Below are positions 31,655 through 40,734 of a stretch of DNA of 64,000 bases, one piece after another; the stretch's first letter is position 1, and each line of letters begins with the position of its first letter. The DNA is from Nitrosomonas sp. (lineage in GTDB: Bacteria; Pseudomonadota; Gammaproteobacteria; Burkholderiales; Nitrosomonadaceae), in NCBI GenBank assembly GCA_016708955.1, contig JADJES010000005.1:62001-126000 (forward strand), in the 5' to 3' direction. Made by a program: the position numbers and the translations under genes. The notes below the pieces were generated by a model. That model was not told the DNA's origin. It did no database searches and saw only the letters and a list, made by a program, of their open reading frames with translations.

Positions 31655-32047
31655 TCAATGTGTAGAAAAAACCATTAACCCATATCTTACAAAGCTGAAT
31701 TTTATCGTCGGACTCACTATCATTGCTGAAATGTATCTCATTTCGACGATTTCGCAGCTCTCATCTTCATCGGCCGCCAGTTCTAGCACTAATCGTTTGA
31801 TTTCTTTTAACTCTAAGATTACTGATTCAACCGTAAGAAATATGCCGCGCACTTGATCTTTTGTAATACTTGCGTCAGTTCTGTCGCCATCAGAATCTAT
31901 TTCATGGGTTTCTTCTGAGAAATCAAGGAAGCTAATAGTGCAACCAATTTGCGAAGATTTTTCACGTGCTTTTTCTAGACCTTCCAGGCGCTCGGCATTA
32001 CTGATTGATGTTTTTTTTGTTGAAGGGGGTTGATTAACTGATGTCAT
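31655..32047 (-). CDS. Hypothetical satellite protein
   Basis: A 130-residue protein. The middle is acidic (FSEETHEIDSDGDRTDAS) and the following helix ILELKEIKRLVLELAADEDES looks like a coiled coil. No family recognised. Its ATG overlaps the end of the frame at 32044-32358 and has GAGGAATT before it. It is the last gene before the primase and may be co-transcribed with it. Confidence 0.55.
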   Translation of the reverse strand: MTSVNQPPSTKKTSISNAERLEGLEKAREKSSQIGCTISFLDFSEETHEIDSDGDRTDASITKDQVRGIFLTVESVILELKEIKRLVLELAADEDESCEIVEMRYISAMIVSPTIKFSFVRYGLMVFSTH

Positions 32048-32358
32048 GGCTTAATTCCTCTTTGTGGTTTTTTGTAAACCACCCTATATGCATACAGGGT
32101 GGGCATGTCGTACAGGTTAGCGGACTGGAACAGAGTACCAGCAGGCACTTTCGTGCCTCCCATGCGACACGCCCATAAAAAAGGCTGCCATAAATACCGG
32201 ACGTAAAAAAACCGCTGGGGAGCGGTTGTCCGCTCTGTTACCTGGCCGCTAAACCAGTTCATTGATAATTCAATGACGGACAAAGAATAAAGCCAGAAGA
32301 TTGTGTTTGTCAATAAAAACATTATGCAAGCCCTCCATTTTTTCGACGCACTAACCAT
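32044..32358 (-). CDS. Doubtful small satellite frame
   Basis: A 104-residue frame with a hydrophobic N-terminus and the ending MPTLYAYRVVYKKPQR. I have low trust in it because a strong terminator hairpin (32205-32228) and a near-perfect palindrome (32079-32102) both lie inside it. Similar short frames are common between alpA and the primase in P4-like elements. There the conserved thing may be the RNA or DNA structure, not the protein. Confidence 0.3.
   Translation of the reverse strand: MVSASKKWRACIMFLLTNTIFWLYSLSVIELSMNWFSGQVTERTTAPQRFFYVRYLWQPFLWACRMGGTKVPAGTLFQSANLYDMPTLYAYRVVYKKPQRGIKP
32079..32102. promoter_or_regulatory. Near-perfect 24-bp palindrome
   Basis: CCACCCTATATGCATACAGGGTGG is symmetrical but for one pair. 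It lies about 40 bases upstream of the gene starting at 32047. It could be an operator for a satellite repressor or AlpA, or an RNA hairpin. Confidence 0.45.
32205..32228 (-). terminator. Rho-independent terminator between alpA and primase
   Basis: On the minus strand, AACCGCT-CCCC-AGCGGTT is followed by a run of T. The 7-bp stem and U-tract form a textbook terminator that would stop transcripts coming from alpA before the primase gene. Confidence 0.7.
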
Positions 32359-32504
32359 CTAAAAACATCAGTAGCCAAAATATGCCGCTTCCGCGTGTGC
32401 CCTGGATGATCTACTATCCAAGCTTGCAGTAAATCAGCGACTAAAGGCGAGCCATTAAAAACGAGACCACAGGCGCACTGATAAACATTAGGTGCATTAT
32501 TCAT
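32322..32504 (-). CDS. Small satellite protein after alpA
   Basis: A 60-residue protein that starts two bases after the alpA stop. It has one CxC pair (YQCACGLVF) and a basic C-terminus (RWLVRRKNGG). No family recognised. Tight spacing suggests co-translation with alpA. Confidence 0.55.
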   Translation of the reverse strand: MNNAPNVYQCACGLVFNGSPLVADLLQAWIVDHPGHTRKRHILATDVFRWLVRRKNGGLA

Positions 32505-32506
32505 AA

Positions 32507-32776
32507 TTACACCCGCGCATTCTTGGCAGATTCACTATCTTGAATCCTTTTACTTACCCAATCTGAAATTTCAGAGTCTTTCCAGCGACTGGATGAACCA
32601 ATCTTGACCGGCGCCGGGAATTCGCCTTTTTGAATTTGTGAATAAATGAAGGATTTGCGAAACCCAGTTCGGCTTTGCACTTCTTCAAAAGTAACGAGCC
32701 TTTCAGGAAATTCTGACGGCAGCACAGCTTGAGAAGCTTGCGGTTGGACTGCCGATGCTGAGGACGACTTATTCAA
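32507..32776 (-). CDS. AlpA-family transcriptional regulator
   Basis: An 89-residue protein with the AlpA/MerR-like helix-turn-helix: RLVTFEEVQSRTGFRKSFIY, SQIQKGEFPAPVKIG and SSRWKDSEISDWV. AlpA proteins activate integrase or excision genes in P4-like elements. It is preceded by a good GGAGG ribosome site and an A/T-rich region with a TTAATTAA palindrome (about 32798-32805), a possible operator. It heads a leftward cluster leading to the primase. Confidence 0.88.
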   Translation of the reverse strand: MNKSSSASAVQPQASQAVLPSEFPERLVTFEEVQSRTGFRKSFIYSQIQKGEFPAPVKIGSSSRWKDSEISDWVSKRIQDSESAKNARV

Positions 32777-32951
32777 TTTAATAACCTCCAGTTCTGTTAA
32801 TTAATAGAATCCTTGCGGACACAGACGGAGGTTACCTTTCTAAATGGCGGAAGTCTTAGCGCAAATGATCAAGCAAAAGCGGAATTTATTGTTGTATTAA
32901 TTCAATAACTTGTAGGGGTGCTGTGCTAACAAAATTTGTGATATTAATATT

Positions 32952-33656
32952 CTATGCAGCATTCTGTTTATTGAAGTTCTCACCATTATGAATCGATGAT
33001 AGAAGCGATGAGGGAGGATACTTGTATTGCGGGGTTATAATAAGCTTCTTCTTCTTTCTTCGGCTAGTCATGGGACTTCTTGCCGGGCGCGGCTGGCACC
33101 TGTTCAATTTTGAACTAACAACAATTTTTATCTTACCTGGCGAATCGGGTCCAACCATAGATTTTGCAGATTTGTATAGTGACGCGACAACATCCTTTCC
33201 AATACCGAATTTTTTAGCAAGTTTGTCATAAAGATAACTATTTATTGCTAAATCAGGATGCTTCGCCCTCAATCTAACAACCTCATCATAAATACTGAAC
33301 TTTAGCCTCCTTTGCTCCTCTAGTCGCGGCATCTTCGATCCTTCTGGGTAAGGGCGGCCAAAAGCCGCATCCCAGGAATTTTCTACCTGAGCCAAAGTAA
33401 TTTTGTAGAAGCCACTAAGAAATGCCTTAGAAACCCATTCAGGCATCGGCAAACCATGACGTGCACACAAGGCCATAGCCTTAAAAAGATAGAACTTATC
33501 TTCTTTGCAATATTTTTCCATTTCAGATAATTGCAGATTAGCAATATGCTGCCGCCACGGCGTTTTGGGATCTTCAAATGATAACGCCGGATTGGCCTTC
33601 ATTGCTTCTACGGTAGAATCAATAGATTCCTGGAACAAACGATCTTTATCTAACAC
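32952..33656 (-). CDS. Hypothetical satellite protein
   Basis: A 234-residue protein starting at GTG 33656 with a strong GGAGGTG ribosome site. It is largely helical. Two segments stand out: TPWRQHIANLQLSEMEKY and a helix-turn-helix-like stretch (YLYDKLAKKFGIGKDVVASL) at about residues 140-165 that could bind DNA. The C-terminus is very basic (SRRKKKKL). No family recognised. It lies between alpA and the capsid gene, so a packaging or regulatory role is conceivable but unproven. Confidence 0.6.
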   Translation of the reverse strand: MLDKDRLFQESIDSTVEAMKANPALSFEDPKTPWRQHIANLQLSEMEKYCKEDKFYLFKAMALCARHGLPMPEWVSKAFLSGFYKITLAQVENSWDAAFGRPYPEGSKMPRLEEQRRLKFSIYDEVVRLRAKHPDLAINSYLYDKLAKKFGIGKDVVASLYKSAKSMVGPDSPGKIKIVVSSKLNRCQPRPARSPMTSRRKKKKLIITPQYKYPPSSLLSSIHNGENFNKQNAA

Positions 33657-33757
33657 AACAACACCTCCTTCAAAGGGTGCCTTCGTGAGGAATCACCCAA
33701 CGGACGAAGGAATCCGCTTTCGCCCAGAAGGGCTAGGGTGATTAAACTTTTGTCTTA

Positions 33758-34906
33758 CTAACTTGCTGCAAATTTCATGAGTTTGAGTGCCCGGTAATCT
33801 CGCATTCCACCGCCAACCCTGCGCGTTGAATAGAACAAAACATTAGGCTTTGCAGTGAATGGATCACGTAACATAGTAGAGTTTCTATCTACAATAGTAT
33901 AGGCACGCTCAAAATTACCGAATGCGATAGACAGTGAATTAGTCGCAATATCTGGCATGTTCTCATCTTCTAATACAGGAAACCCAAGTAGAGTGGATGG
34001 CTGCCCGGCCTCGATTCCTGATCGCCAAACGTAATCACCAAAATCATTTTTGAATGTTCTAACCCGCTCAAGGGAAGTTCCATTCATAATCCATACCGCG
34101 TTTTTACGATAACGCGGTTTAAGTGAGTAAATCAGCTTAACATGTTTGTCGGTTGGATTGCTTGCAACAAAATCGCCAGCAGCACCAGAAGGGACATATT
34201 GAATCGAATCTTCTGCGCGAACCCCGTCAGCAGTAGTAGCAACGGTATGGGTCAAAAAACCACGAGGCTTATTAATGCCATCACCCAATACAAAAGCGTT
34301 TCCCTCACCTTCCCCAAAAGCCTCTGACAGTTCGTCTATCAACCAAGATTCCAGGTCAAAGCCACTATCATCCAGTAACCGTTGCGTGACTCCCGGCATA
34401 GAATAAATCTCACCCATTTCAGGTTTGATTTCACGGAAACTTGGGCTATTAGTTTCAGGTCTACTGGATCGCTCACCAACCCATGAATAACCAGTTCCAC
34501 CAACGCTATGCAGCATTGAAAAATCGCCCGACTCAACCTTAACAACTCGCGCCACCTGCCGCATAGGAGAAAGCTCACGCAAAGCCTTGCTAACAAGATC
34601 ATCAACCTGACGGGGCACCAAAAACCCGCCGTTCGGATCATTATCCGTTGCCATCGATTTCATCTCCAGCCCGCTTTCTCTACCGCTCCGCAGATAACTC
34701 AAGAAGGCGGCCTTGCGCTCCGCATCTTCTACGCCATAACCACCATCAGGCACAGAGTAGACACCCGGCCTATTACTCTTCTTAGAGATTTCCTTCATGA
34801 ACCTTTCTAATTCAGCCAGCTTGTCATTACTTGCCTTTTTGAATGTCTCAATAGCGCTTCCTTGCTCTTGCAATAACCCAGTTACTTCAGTAATGCCTTC
34901 ACTCAT
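33758..34906 (-). CDS. HK97-fold major capsid protein
   Basis: A 382-residue phage major capsid protein. The N-terminal about 60 residues form a coiled coil like the HK97 delta (scaffold) domain. The mature-like part starts near NDPNGGFLVPRQVDDLV, and the family signature includes FVLGDGINKPRGFLT, LIYSLKPRYRKNAVWIMNG and LLGFPVLEDENMP. I chose ATG 34906 (MSEGITEV) because GGAGAAAAAA sits right before it; an upstream TTG at 34918 is possible. No portal, protease, terminase or tail genes are present, so the protein must work with a helper phage's packaging genes. Confidence 0.9.
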   Translation of the reverse strand: MSEGITEVTGLLQEQGSAIETFKKASNDKLAELERFMKEISKKSNRPGVYSVPDGGYGVEDAERKAAFLSYLRSGRESGLEMKSMATDNDPNGGFLVPRQVDDLVSKALRELSPMRQVARVVKVESGDFSMLHSVGGTGYSWVGERSSRPETNSPSFREIKPEMGEIYSMPGVTQRLLDDSGFDLESWLIDELSEAFGEGEGNAFVLGDGINKPRGFLTHTVATTADGVRAEDSIQYVPSGAAGDFVASNPTDKHVKLIYSLKPRYRKNAVWIMNGTSLERVRTFKNDFGDYVWRSGIEAGQPSTLLGFPVLEDENMPDIATNSLSIAFGNFERAYTIVDRNSTMLRDPFTAKPNVLFYSTRRVGGGMRDYRALKLMKFAAS

Positions 34907-34918
34907 TTTTTTCTCCAA

Positions 34919-35063
34919 ATAATATTAATTAAATCAACCCGTAAGGATTGATAAGAATTGTACTTTGTCGAAATGAGCATGTATTAACGCAAAAGGCGCG
35001 GTAAATGCGGTATTTATTTTGTCAATAATACAATGGCTTGAATGGTGCGAGCCGGGAAATAAA
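34919..35063. other. Intergenic, nothing recognised
   Basis: A/T-rich spacer before the capsid gene; it should hold the capsid promoter, but I see no clear hexamer pair. Together with 35217-35383 it makes up the non-coding part around the small gene at 35064. Confidence 0.4.
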
Positions 35064-35216
35064 TCATAGATGTTTGCTTGTGGAAGCTAAACGTTTTGCA
35101 TCAGCACGGCTATATCCCTGCTCACGAAAACGCCTCTCTATTTCACGCTTCCCGAGCGCATCAACTTTTCTTCTTGAATAAAAAAACGCTTTAATCTTAT
35201 GAAATAATTTTCTCAT
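35064..35216 (-). CDS. Small basic satellite protein (50 aa)
   Basis: A 50-residue frame starting MRKLFHKIKAFFYSRRK and ending with FREQGYSRADAKRLASTSK. The ending, with a turn and an alanine/lysine helix, resembles short proteins found near head genes in prophages. It lies between the integrase and the capsid gene in the same direction. Very basic, so possibly nucleic-acid binding. Confidence 0.5.
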   Translation of the reverse strand: MRKLFHKIKAFFYSRRKVDALGKREIERRFREQGYSRADAKRLASTSKHL

Positions 35217-35383
35217 ACTAATACCTATAGACAGACATTAATTGTTTATACCAGCAGATCATTAGTTTACAACTAATTACTAGAAGAACTAACCTGCCGA
35301 GAGATTGGCAACAGGATAATTCCGCGCTACATTTTCGCTTTGGATTGATACCGGATTACCTCAATATGTCGGGACAAAACACT

Positions 35384-35497
35384 GTTTGTCGGAACGGAAA
35401 AAGCAGAATGTCGGAACACAGAAAGCAAGCATTCATGCGGGTTTTCAGAATTTGTTCCGACTGTTCCGACTGTTCCGACACAAGATGAAGGGGGTGG
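35384..35497 (-). repeat. 114-bp inverted repeat, right arm
   Basis: Reverse-complement copy of 28496-28609. Here it lies downstream of the integrase 3' end and is not part of a convincing gene: on the + strand it continues the peptide of the left copy (FVPTVPTVPTQDEGGG) for only a few codons. Recombination between the arms would invert the 6.8-kb core of the satellite. Confidence 0.88.
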
Positions 35498-35527
35498 GAA
35501 TAAACACGAAAATGACGATGCAAAAAA

Positions 35528-36770
35528 TCAAACTGATTTGCCAAACAATGGAATGACATCGGCTCCCTTTTCCAATGCTTCTATATGATCACTCCACCAT
35601 GTCATTATTCTTTTGCGTTCCGGTAAATATTCGGCCCGGTTATATGCGCCCCTTACTTCGTTCTTTTCGCCATGTGCCAATTGCCGCTCAATAGCATCAG
35701 GACTAAATAACCCGGATTCATTCAATGCAGTGGAAGCAACAGATCGGAATCCGTGCCCGGTCATCTCGCCTTTATAACCAAGGCGATACAATGCAAAGAG
35801 CAATGTATTATTGCTGATTGGTTTGCTAGGGTTGCGCCCTGGCAATAGGTAGCGGCTATCTCCGGCAATGGTTTTCAATTCAGTCAGTATGTTTATTGCC
35901 TGGCGGGTGAGGGGGACCACATGTTCATTCCGCATCTTCATCCGCGTGGCTGGCACTATCCATAGTGCATTGTTCAAATCAAATTCAGCCCATAGTGCGC
36001 CAATGAGTTCATTGGTACGTACAAAGGTCAAAAGAAAGCAACTGCAGAGCAAGCTGCGTCTGTCTGTCGCCTATGCTTTCATAGGTGGCCATTGCTCGTA
36101 ATAGTTCCGGCAATTCTTCAGGTTTGACAGCAGATTGGTTTTTCTTTTTATGAGATTTGAGCGCACCACGTAAATCACCAGAAGGATCACGTGTGCAGCG
36201 GCCAGGCGCTTGGGTTGTTAAACTGTAGCGGAATACTTGCCCACATACCCCTAGTACTCTATGCGCCAGATCATAAGACCCACGCTGCTCAATGATACGT
36301 ATCATATTGAGCAATTGCGGCGCTTCAATTGAGCTGATTGGATACCTGCCAATATAAGGGAATACGTTTACTTCAAGCCTACGCAATACATCCTTAGCAT
36401 GACTTTTTACCCAGTCATGAACTTGATTGCCGTACCATTCACGGGCAGCGGCTTCAAAGCTATTTGCGGCGGCTTCTTTTGCCTTTTCCTTGTTTATCTG
36501 ACGATCAATAGATGGATCAATATTGTTTGCCAGCTTGACGCGTTCAGCTTGTGCAAGCTGCCTTGCTTGCTTTAACCCTACAACAGGATAAACACCTAGT
36601 GACAAGGATTTTTCCTTATGGTGTATTTTGTAGCGTAACCGCCAATACTTGCGCCCGTCTTCATATACCCAAAGATAAAGCCCTTGGCCATCATGCAACT
36701 TACGTATCTTGCTACCTTCAACGATTGCATTCTTGCAAGCCAAGTCTGTCAGCAATTCTTTAATAGCCAT
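35528..36770 (-). pseudogene. int: P4-type tyrosine integrase (one frameshift)
   Basis: The N-terminal part (36770-36009) has the DUF4102 arm-binding domain (KLHDGQGLYLWVYEDGRKYW) and the core-binding domain. The C-terminal part (from about 36030 to 35528) has the catalytic residues: R in VRTNELIGALW, GHGFRSVAST, and the tyrosine in GAYNRAEYLPERK. The frames are out of register by one base near 36030-36037 (TTTCTTTTG in the gene). Dropping one T gives LLSLTFVRTNEL and a normal protein of about 413 residues. As sequenced no complete integrase is made, so the satellite would be locked unless helped. It reads away from the tRNA, as usual for P4-like islands. Confidence 0.88.
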
Positions 36771-36772
36771 AA

Positions 36773-36821
36773 TGTGGTAACTTTTAATGTGGTAGAAAAG
36801 TTACCACACAAATTACCACAT
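36773..36821. promoter_or_regulatory. Four integrase arm-type sites TGTGGTA/TACCACA
   Basis: TGTGGTAA at 36773, TGTGGTAG at 36789, TTACCACA at 36801 and TTACCACA at 36813 are two direct and two inverted copies between the integrase start and the tRNA. Such arrays are integrase arm sites and also repress int. A similar site occurs at 27749-27758, at the presumed other end of the element. Confidence 0.6.
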
Positions 36822-36839
36822 TTTTCAACCGGCTTCTAG

Positions 36840-36934
36840 CGGATTATCTCGGATTGTTACGGAAAGAAACTAGATGTGAATAAGCTTGTTTATTGTGTTT
36901 CGTGGATTGCTTCGGATTTGTGCGGAGAGGATGG
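36840..36934. other. Attachment region next to tRNA-Ser
   Basis: Contains imperfect 24-base direct repeats (CGGATTATCTCGGATTGTTACGGA at 36840-36863 and a relative at about 36903-36926). These probably belong to the attachment region of the satellite. No gene is seen. Confidence 0.4.
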
Positions 36935-37026
36935 TGGCGGAGAAGGCGGGATTCGAACCCGCGGTACGGTTTGAGCCGTACACACGCTTTCCAGGCGTGC
37001 ACCTTAAGCCGCTCGGTCACTTCTCC
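36935..37026 (-). tRNA. tRNA-Ser (GGA)
   Basis: The 92-base gene on the minus strand folds with acceptor GGAGAAG/CTTCTCC, a long serine-type variable arm (TACGG.../CCGTA), anticodon GGA within CTGGAAA, T-arm GGGTTCGAATCCC and an encoded CCA. It is the insertion target of the satellite: the element starts right at its 3' end and keeps the tRNA intact. Confidence 0.95.
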
Positions 37027-37105
37027 AGTCTTAACAAACCGGGGGGCAAGAATAAACTAGATCTGAGTTTCGGGCAAATTTGTTTTGTATCCCGCTAGAA
37101 CAAAC

Positions 37106-37573
37106 TCAGCTTAAGTATTTCCAGGAAGAAAATGTAGCGCCTTGTCCAATTGCGATACCATCGGGTTTGTGAATATTCCATATGATTGCTTGATCAACCA
37201 GAAAGCGCTTCCCGGTACTGGAAATTCTCACGCCGCAATAGTCAGAAATATAGCCTTGTGTCCTGGCTTGTTCCAACATACGTGCACGTTTTTCACGATT
37301 GACCGGTTCAGCAGTTAGGCGAGACGGTGTTTGTGTGAATTGCTGCCAATCCATAGCCCATAAATTCAGCGCTGCCTGATTGCCATAATTCAATAGGGGA
37401 TTATTTTCCACACCGTGCGAAGCCACCACAAACGCGCTGTTGAATAATCGCTTGGCTTGTTCGAGTGGCGTGCCGTTGCGCTGAATGAGTTCCTGTTTGA
37501 CCCAATGGGCGTAACTATCCAATAAATACTGGCACCATTGCACGATTTGCGGGTCTGCCCAAAGGATTTGCAT
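37106..37573 (-). CDS. MEKHLA-domain protein
   Basis: A 155-residue soluble protein of the MEKHLA family, a PAS-like domain also found at the C-terminus of plant HD-ZIP III proteins. Landmarks: the family core LLNYGNQAALNLWAMDWQQF, then GVRISSTGKRF and the C-terminal IWNIHKPDGIAIGQGATFSSW. The bacterial function is unknown; it may sense a ligand. It is the first chromosomal gene beyond the tRNA-Ser insertion site. Frame intact and of normal length. Confidence 0.85.
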   Translation of the reverse strand: MQILWADPQIVQWCQYLLDSYAHWVKQELIQRNGTPLEQAKRLFNSAFVVASHGVENNPLLNYGNQAALNLWAMDWQQFTQTPSRLTAEPVNREKRARMLEQARTQGYISDYCGVRISSTGKRFLVDQAIIWNIHKPDGIAIGQGATFSSWKYLS

Positions 37574-37712
37574 CTTTGCTATGAAAGTTGGCTATAAATA
37601 AAGGCGATGAGTGTAACGCAGGCTTCCGCGGGCTGGCAATAGCATATAAATCTCTATTTTTTTGATTGGCGCTGAGGGTAAAGCCGATTCGAGCAAACTT
37701 TGGAACTATTAT

Positions 37713-39311
37713 TTAAGAAATTTTCCTTTGAAGTACAGTATTTTCGGCTATCGGTAATGTATCCGGGTAATCTTTGCTGTAGTGTAATCCACGGCTTTCG
37801 TGACGAAGCATCGCGCTACGTACGATTAAATCGGCGCTGTCGACAAGGTTGCGTAACTCTAACAGATCGCTTGTGACACGGAAATTTGTATAGTATTCAT
37901 TGATTTCTTCTCGTAATAGCTCAATGCGGCGCTGTGCGCGTTGTAGCCGTTTTGTTGTGCGGACAATGCCGACATAGCTCCACATAAAACGGCGTAATTC
38001 ATCCCAATTGTGTGCAATGACGATCTCTTCATCGGCATCTGTAACACGGCTTTCATCCCAATCAGGCAGCTTTGGTAATCCATTAGCGGCTTGATTGCGA
38101 ATGTCGTTGCCTGCAGCTTGGGCCAATACTAGACATTCTAGCAGTGAATTACTGGCTAAGCGGTTGGCGCCATGCAATCCCGTATGCGCTGTTTCTCCGA
38201 TGGCATAGAGATTATTTAAGTCGGTTTTGCCATGCTTGTCGGTAACAACGCCGCCGCACGTGTAGTGTGCGGCAGGAACAACAGGAATTGGTTCTTTGGT
38301 AATATCGATTCCCAGTTCCAGGCAGCGGGCGTAAATTGTTGGGAAATGTTCTTTTAGGAAGCTGGCCGGTTTATGAGATATATCCAGATAGACGCAATCC
38401 AGTCCTCTTTTTTTCATCTCAAAATCAATGGCGCGGGCGACAATGTCACGGGGTGCAAGTTCGGCACGTTGATCGTGCCGGGGCATGAAGCGATCACCAT
38501 TAAGGAGTTTCAATAATCCACCTTCACCACGGACCGCTTCGCTGATTAAGAATGATTTTGCATGCGGATGATAAAGGCAAGTCGGGTGAAATTGAATAAA
38601 TTCCATATTGGCTATTCGACAACCTGCCCGCCAGCCCATCGCAATTCCATCACCAGTAGCAGTGTCCGGATTTGTGGTATAGAGATAAACTTTGCTGGCT
38701 CCGCCTGTTGCGAGCACGGTGTTTTGTGCTGTAAATGTCTGTACCCGATCATTTTTCTTGTCGAGCACGTAAGCGCCAAAGCATCGTTTGTGCTGCATAT
38801 CCGCATAATCAGGTAGTTTGTCGCTGGTGATCAGATCAATCGCGATATGATGTTCCAATACGGAAATATTCGGGTGTGCTTTTATTTTTTGGATTAATGC
38901 TTGTTGAACAGCTTTTCCGGTTGCATCGCCACTGTGAATGATTCGCCGCATGCTATGACCACCTTCCTTGGTAAGGTGATAGCCCGTTTCATTTTTCTGA
39001 TCGCTGGTGAAAATGACACCTTGTTCTATCAACCAGTGTATTGCGATAGCCGCATTCTCAGCAACATAGCGAGTGATTCCCTCATCGCATAAACCTGCTC
39101 CGGCGATTAGCGTATCCTGAACATGCCTAGATGGGGAGTCATCAGTTGATAACGCCGCTGCAATACCGCCTTGTGCCCATGCGCTGGCGCCTGCATCAGC
39201 TGTTTGTTTAGTAATGATACCGATTTTTTTATGCTGCGCTAACTGCAATGCGAGTGTGAATCCAGCCAATCCGCTGCCAATGATAAGTGTATCAAAATTG
39301 TTTTTAGACAT
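37713..39311 (-). CDS. nadB: L-aspartate oxidase
   Basis: A 532-residue flavoenzyme that oxidises L-aspartate to iminoaspartate, the first step of NAD synthesis; iminoaspartate goes to quinolinate synthase (NadA). The FAD-binding N-terminus is [17 protein letters not shown]. Family motifs [31 protein letters not shown] and [10 protein letters not shown] are present, as are the C-terminal helices ([18 protein letters not shown]). It is cytoplasmic. The gene is divergent from rpoE; the 276-base gap between them should contain both promoters. Length is normal. Confidence 0.95.
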   Translation of the reverse strand: MSKNNFDTLIIGSGLAGFTLALQLAQHKKIGIITKQTADAGASAWAQGGIAAALSTDDSPSRHVQDTLIAGAGLCDEGITRYVAENAAIAIHWLIEQGVIFTSDQKNETGYHLTKEGGHSMRRIIHSGDATGKAVQQALIQKIKAHPNISVLEHHIAIDLITSDKLPDYADMQHKRCFGAYVLDKKNDRVQTFTAQNTVLATGGASKVYLYTTNPDTATGDGIAMGWRAGCRIANMEFIQFHPTCLYHPHAKSFLISEAVRGEGGLLKLLNGDRFMPRHDQRAELAPRDIVARAIDFEMKKRGLDCVYLDISHKPASFLKEHFPTIYARCLELGIDITKEPIPVVPAAHYTCGGVVTDKHGKTDLNNLYAIGETAHTGLHGANRLASNSLLECLVLAQAAGNDIRNQAANGLPKLPDWDESRVTDADEEIVIAHNWDELRRFMWSYVGIVRTTKRLQRAQRRIELLREEINEYYTNFRVTSDLLELRNLVDSADLIVRSAMLRHESRGLHYSKDYPDTLPIAENTVLQRKIS

Positions 39312-39587
39312 TAAGCGGGGGAGATATTTAAATAATTAGAGGGCTGAATCATAACAGACTCACTGCGCTGCATGCCTTTATTCAAGGTTCTGTTCTGTTT
39401 TGATATCGGAGAATCAAATAGTGAACTAATTAATAGGGTTAATTGTCTTTAAAAATTGTGAGATGTAATTACGTAGTTCCCGAGATTGATTTGGATATGT
39501 ATACTTGTTCTGTTGTGTCATTATGCTACATTTAATGGAACAAGAATAAAATTATAAATTCATTCAAATGCTCAGGGATCGTTTTGT

Positions 39588-40187
39588 ATGGGTGATCGGG
39601 AGATCGATCAACAGTTAGTAGAAAGAGTTCAAGGCGGTGATAAGCATGCATTTGATCTACTAGTTATTAAGTATCAGCGTAAGCTGGCTCGCTTGTTATC
39701 GCAATTTATACGTGATTCAGCTGAAGTTGAGGATGTTACGCAAGAAGCTTTTATTAAAGCATATAGGGCATTACCTTCATTTCGTGGAGATAGTGCTTTT
39801 TACACGTGGTTATACCGGATTGGTATCAATACTGCTAAGAATTTTCTGGTTTCTCAGGGACGTAAGCTGCCCGTACTGAAAGGGTTTGACAATGAAGATG
39901 CTGAAGACTTTGAGGATAGCGGTTTATTAAAGGAGATGAATACACCAGAAAGTGAACTGATGAGCAAACAAATTGCTCAAACAGTTAATCTGACACTGGA
40001 TTCATTGCCTGAAGAACTGCGGACTGCAATTACTTTAAGAGAAATTGATGGATTAAGTTATGAAGAAATTGCAAATATTATGAATTGTCCCATAGGGACA
40101 GTGCGCTCGCGTATATTTCGTGCACGAGAAGCGATATCTGAACAGTTACGTCCTTTATTAGGGACTAGTAAAGACAAGAGGTGGTAA
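39588..40187 (+). CDS. rpoE: ECF sigma factor sigma-E (AlgU)
   Basis: A 199-residue ECF sigma factor of the RpoE/AlgU type that directs the envelope-stress response. Region 2 has DSAEVEDVTQEAFIKAY and FYTWLYRIGINTAKN; region 4 has LREIDGLSYEEIANIMNCPIGTVRSRIFRAR. It is followed at once by its anti-sigma factor rseA, then rseB and degP, so the regulatory circuit is complete. The ATG follows CAGGGAT. Autoregulation is usual for the family, though I did not find a clear GAACTT/TCTGA promoter upstream. Confidence 0.95.
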   Translation: MGDREIDQQLVERVQGGDKHAFDLLVIKYQRKLARLLSQFIRDSAEVEDVTQEAFIKAYRALPSFRGDSAFYTWLYRIGINTAKNFLVSQGRKLPVLKGFDNEDAEDFEDSGLLKEMNTPESELMSKQIAQTVNLTLDSLPEELRTAITLREIDGLSYEEIANIMNCPIGTVRSRIFRAREAISEQLRPLLGTSKDKRW

Positions 40188-40188
40188 T

Positions 40189-40734
40189 GTGAAAAGTAAA
40201 GTATCTGCATTAATGGATGGTGAGCTTGATCAACGAGATGTTTCGAATATAATTGAAGCGATAAGAAAGGATGATTATTTACAGGGGGAATGGGAAACTT
40301 ATCATTTGATCGGTGATACATTGCGACAATCATCTAAATTATCAATGAACATATCTTCTGGCGTCAGTCAGAAATTAAAAGCCGAACCAACCGTACTTTC
40401 TCCAAATATATCTAACTTAGAAAAAAAACTGAAGCGTAAAGTCTATGCATTTTCAGTGGCAGCTTCTGTGATAGCGATGGCCTCAGCTTGGTTAGTCATG
40501 CAAAATTTACATGAACCCCAGCGAATAATCATGGCTGAACAACCGAATCATAATTTATCTATAGCACCGATTTCAGTTTCATCACCACCAGTAATACATA
40601 ACTACCCCCATCCTCCGATTGAAATTAATGATTATCTGTTTGTACATAGAGAATTTTCTCCTGGAGTCACGATGCGCGGGCAAGTTACTAATGTTAATAG
40701 CATGACCGAATATCACGAAAGATATGGTAGATGA
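40189..40734 (+). CDS. rseA: Anti-sigma-E factor RseA/MucA
   Basis: A 181-residue membrane anti-sigma factor. The cytoplasmic N-terminus (KVSALMDGELDQRDVSNI) binds sigma-E. A single membrane span lies at about residues 84-105 (VYAFSVAASVIAMASAWLVM), and the rest is periplasmic. Regulated proteolysis of such proteins frees sigma-E. GTG start one base after the rpoE stop, and a 4-base overlap with rseB (ATGA). Its periplasmic end reads HERYGR. Confidence 0.88.
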   Translation: MKSKVSALMDGELDQRDVSNIIEAIRKDDYLQGEWETYHLIGDTLRQSSKLSMNISSGVSQKLKAEPTVLSPNISNLEKKLKRKVYAFSVAASVIAMASAWLVMQNLHEPQRIIMAEQPNHNLSIAPISVSSPPVIHNYPHPPIEINDYLFVHREFSPGVTMRGQVTNVNSMTEYHERYGR

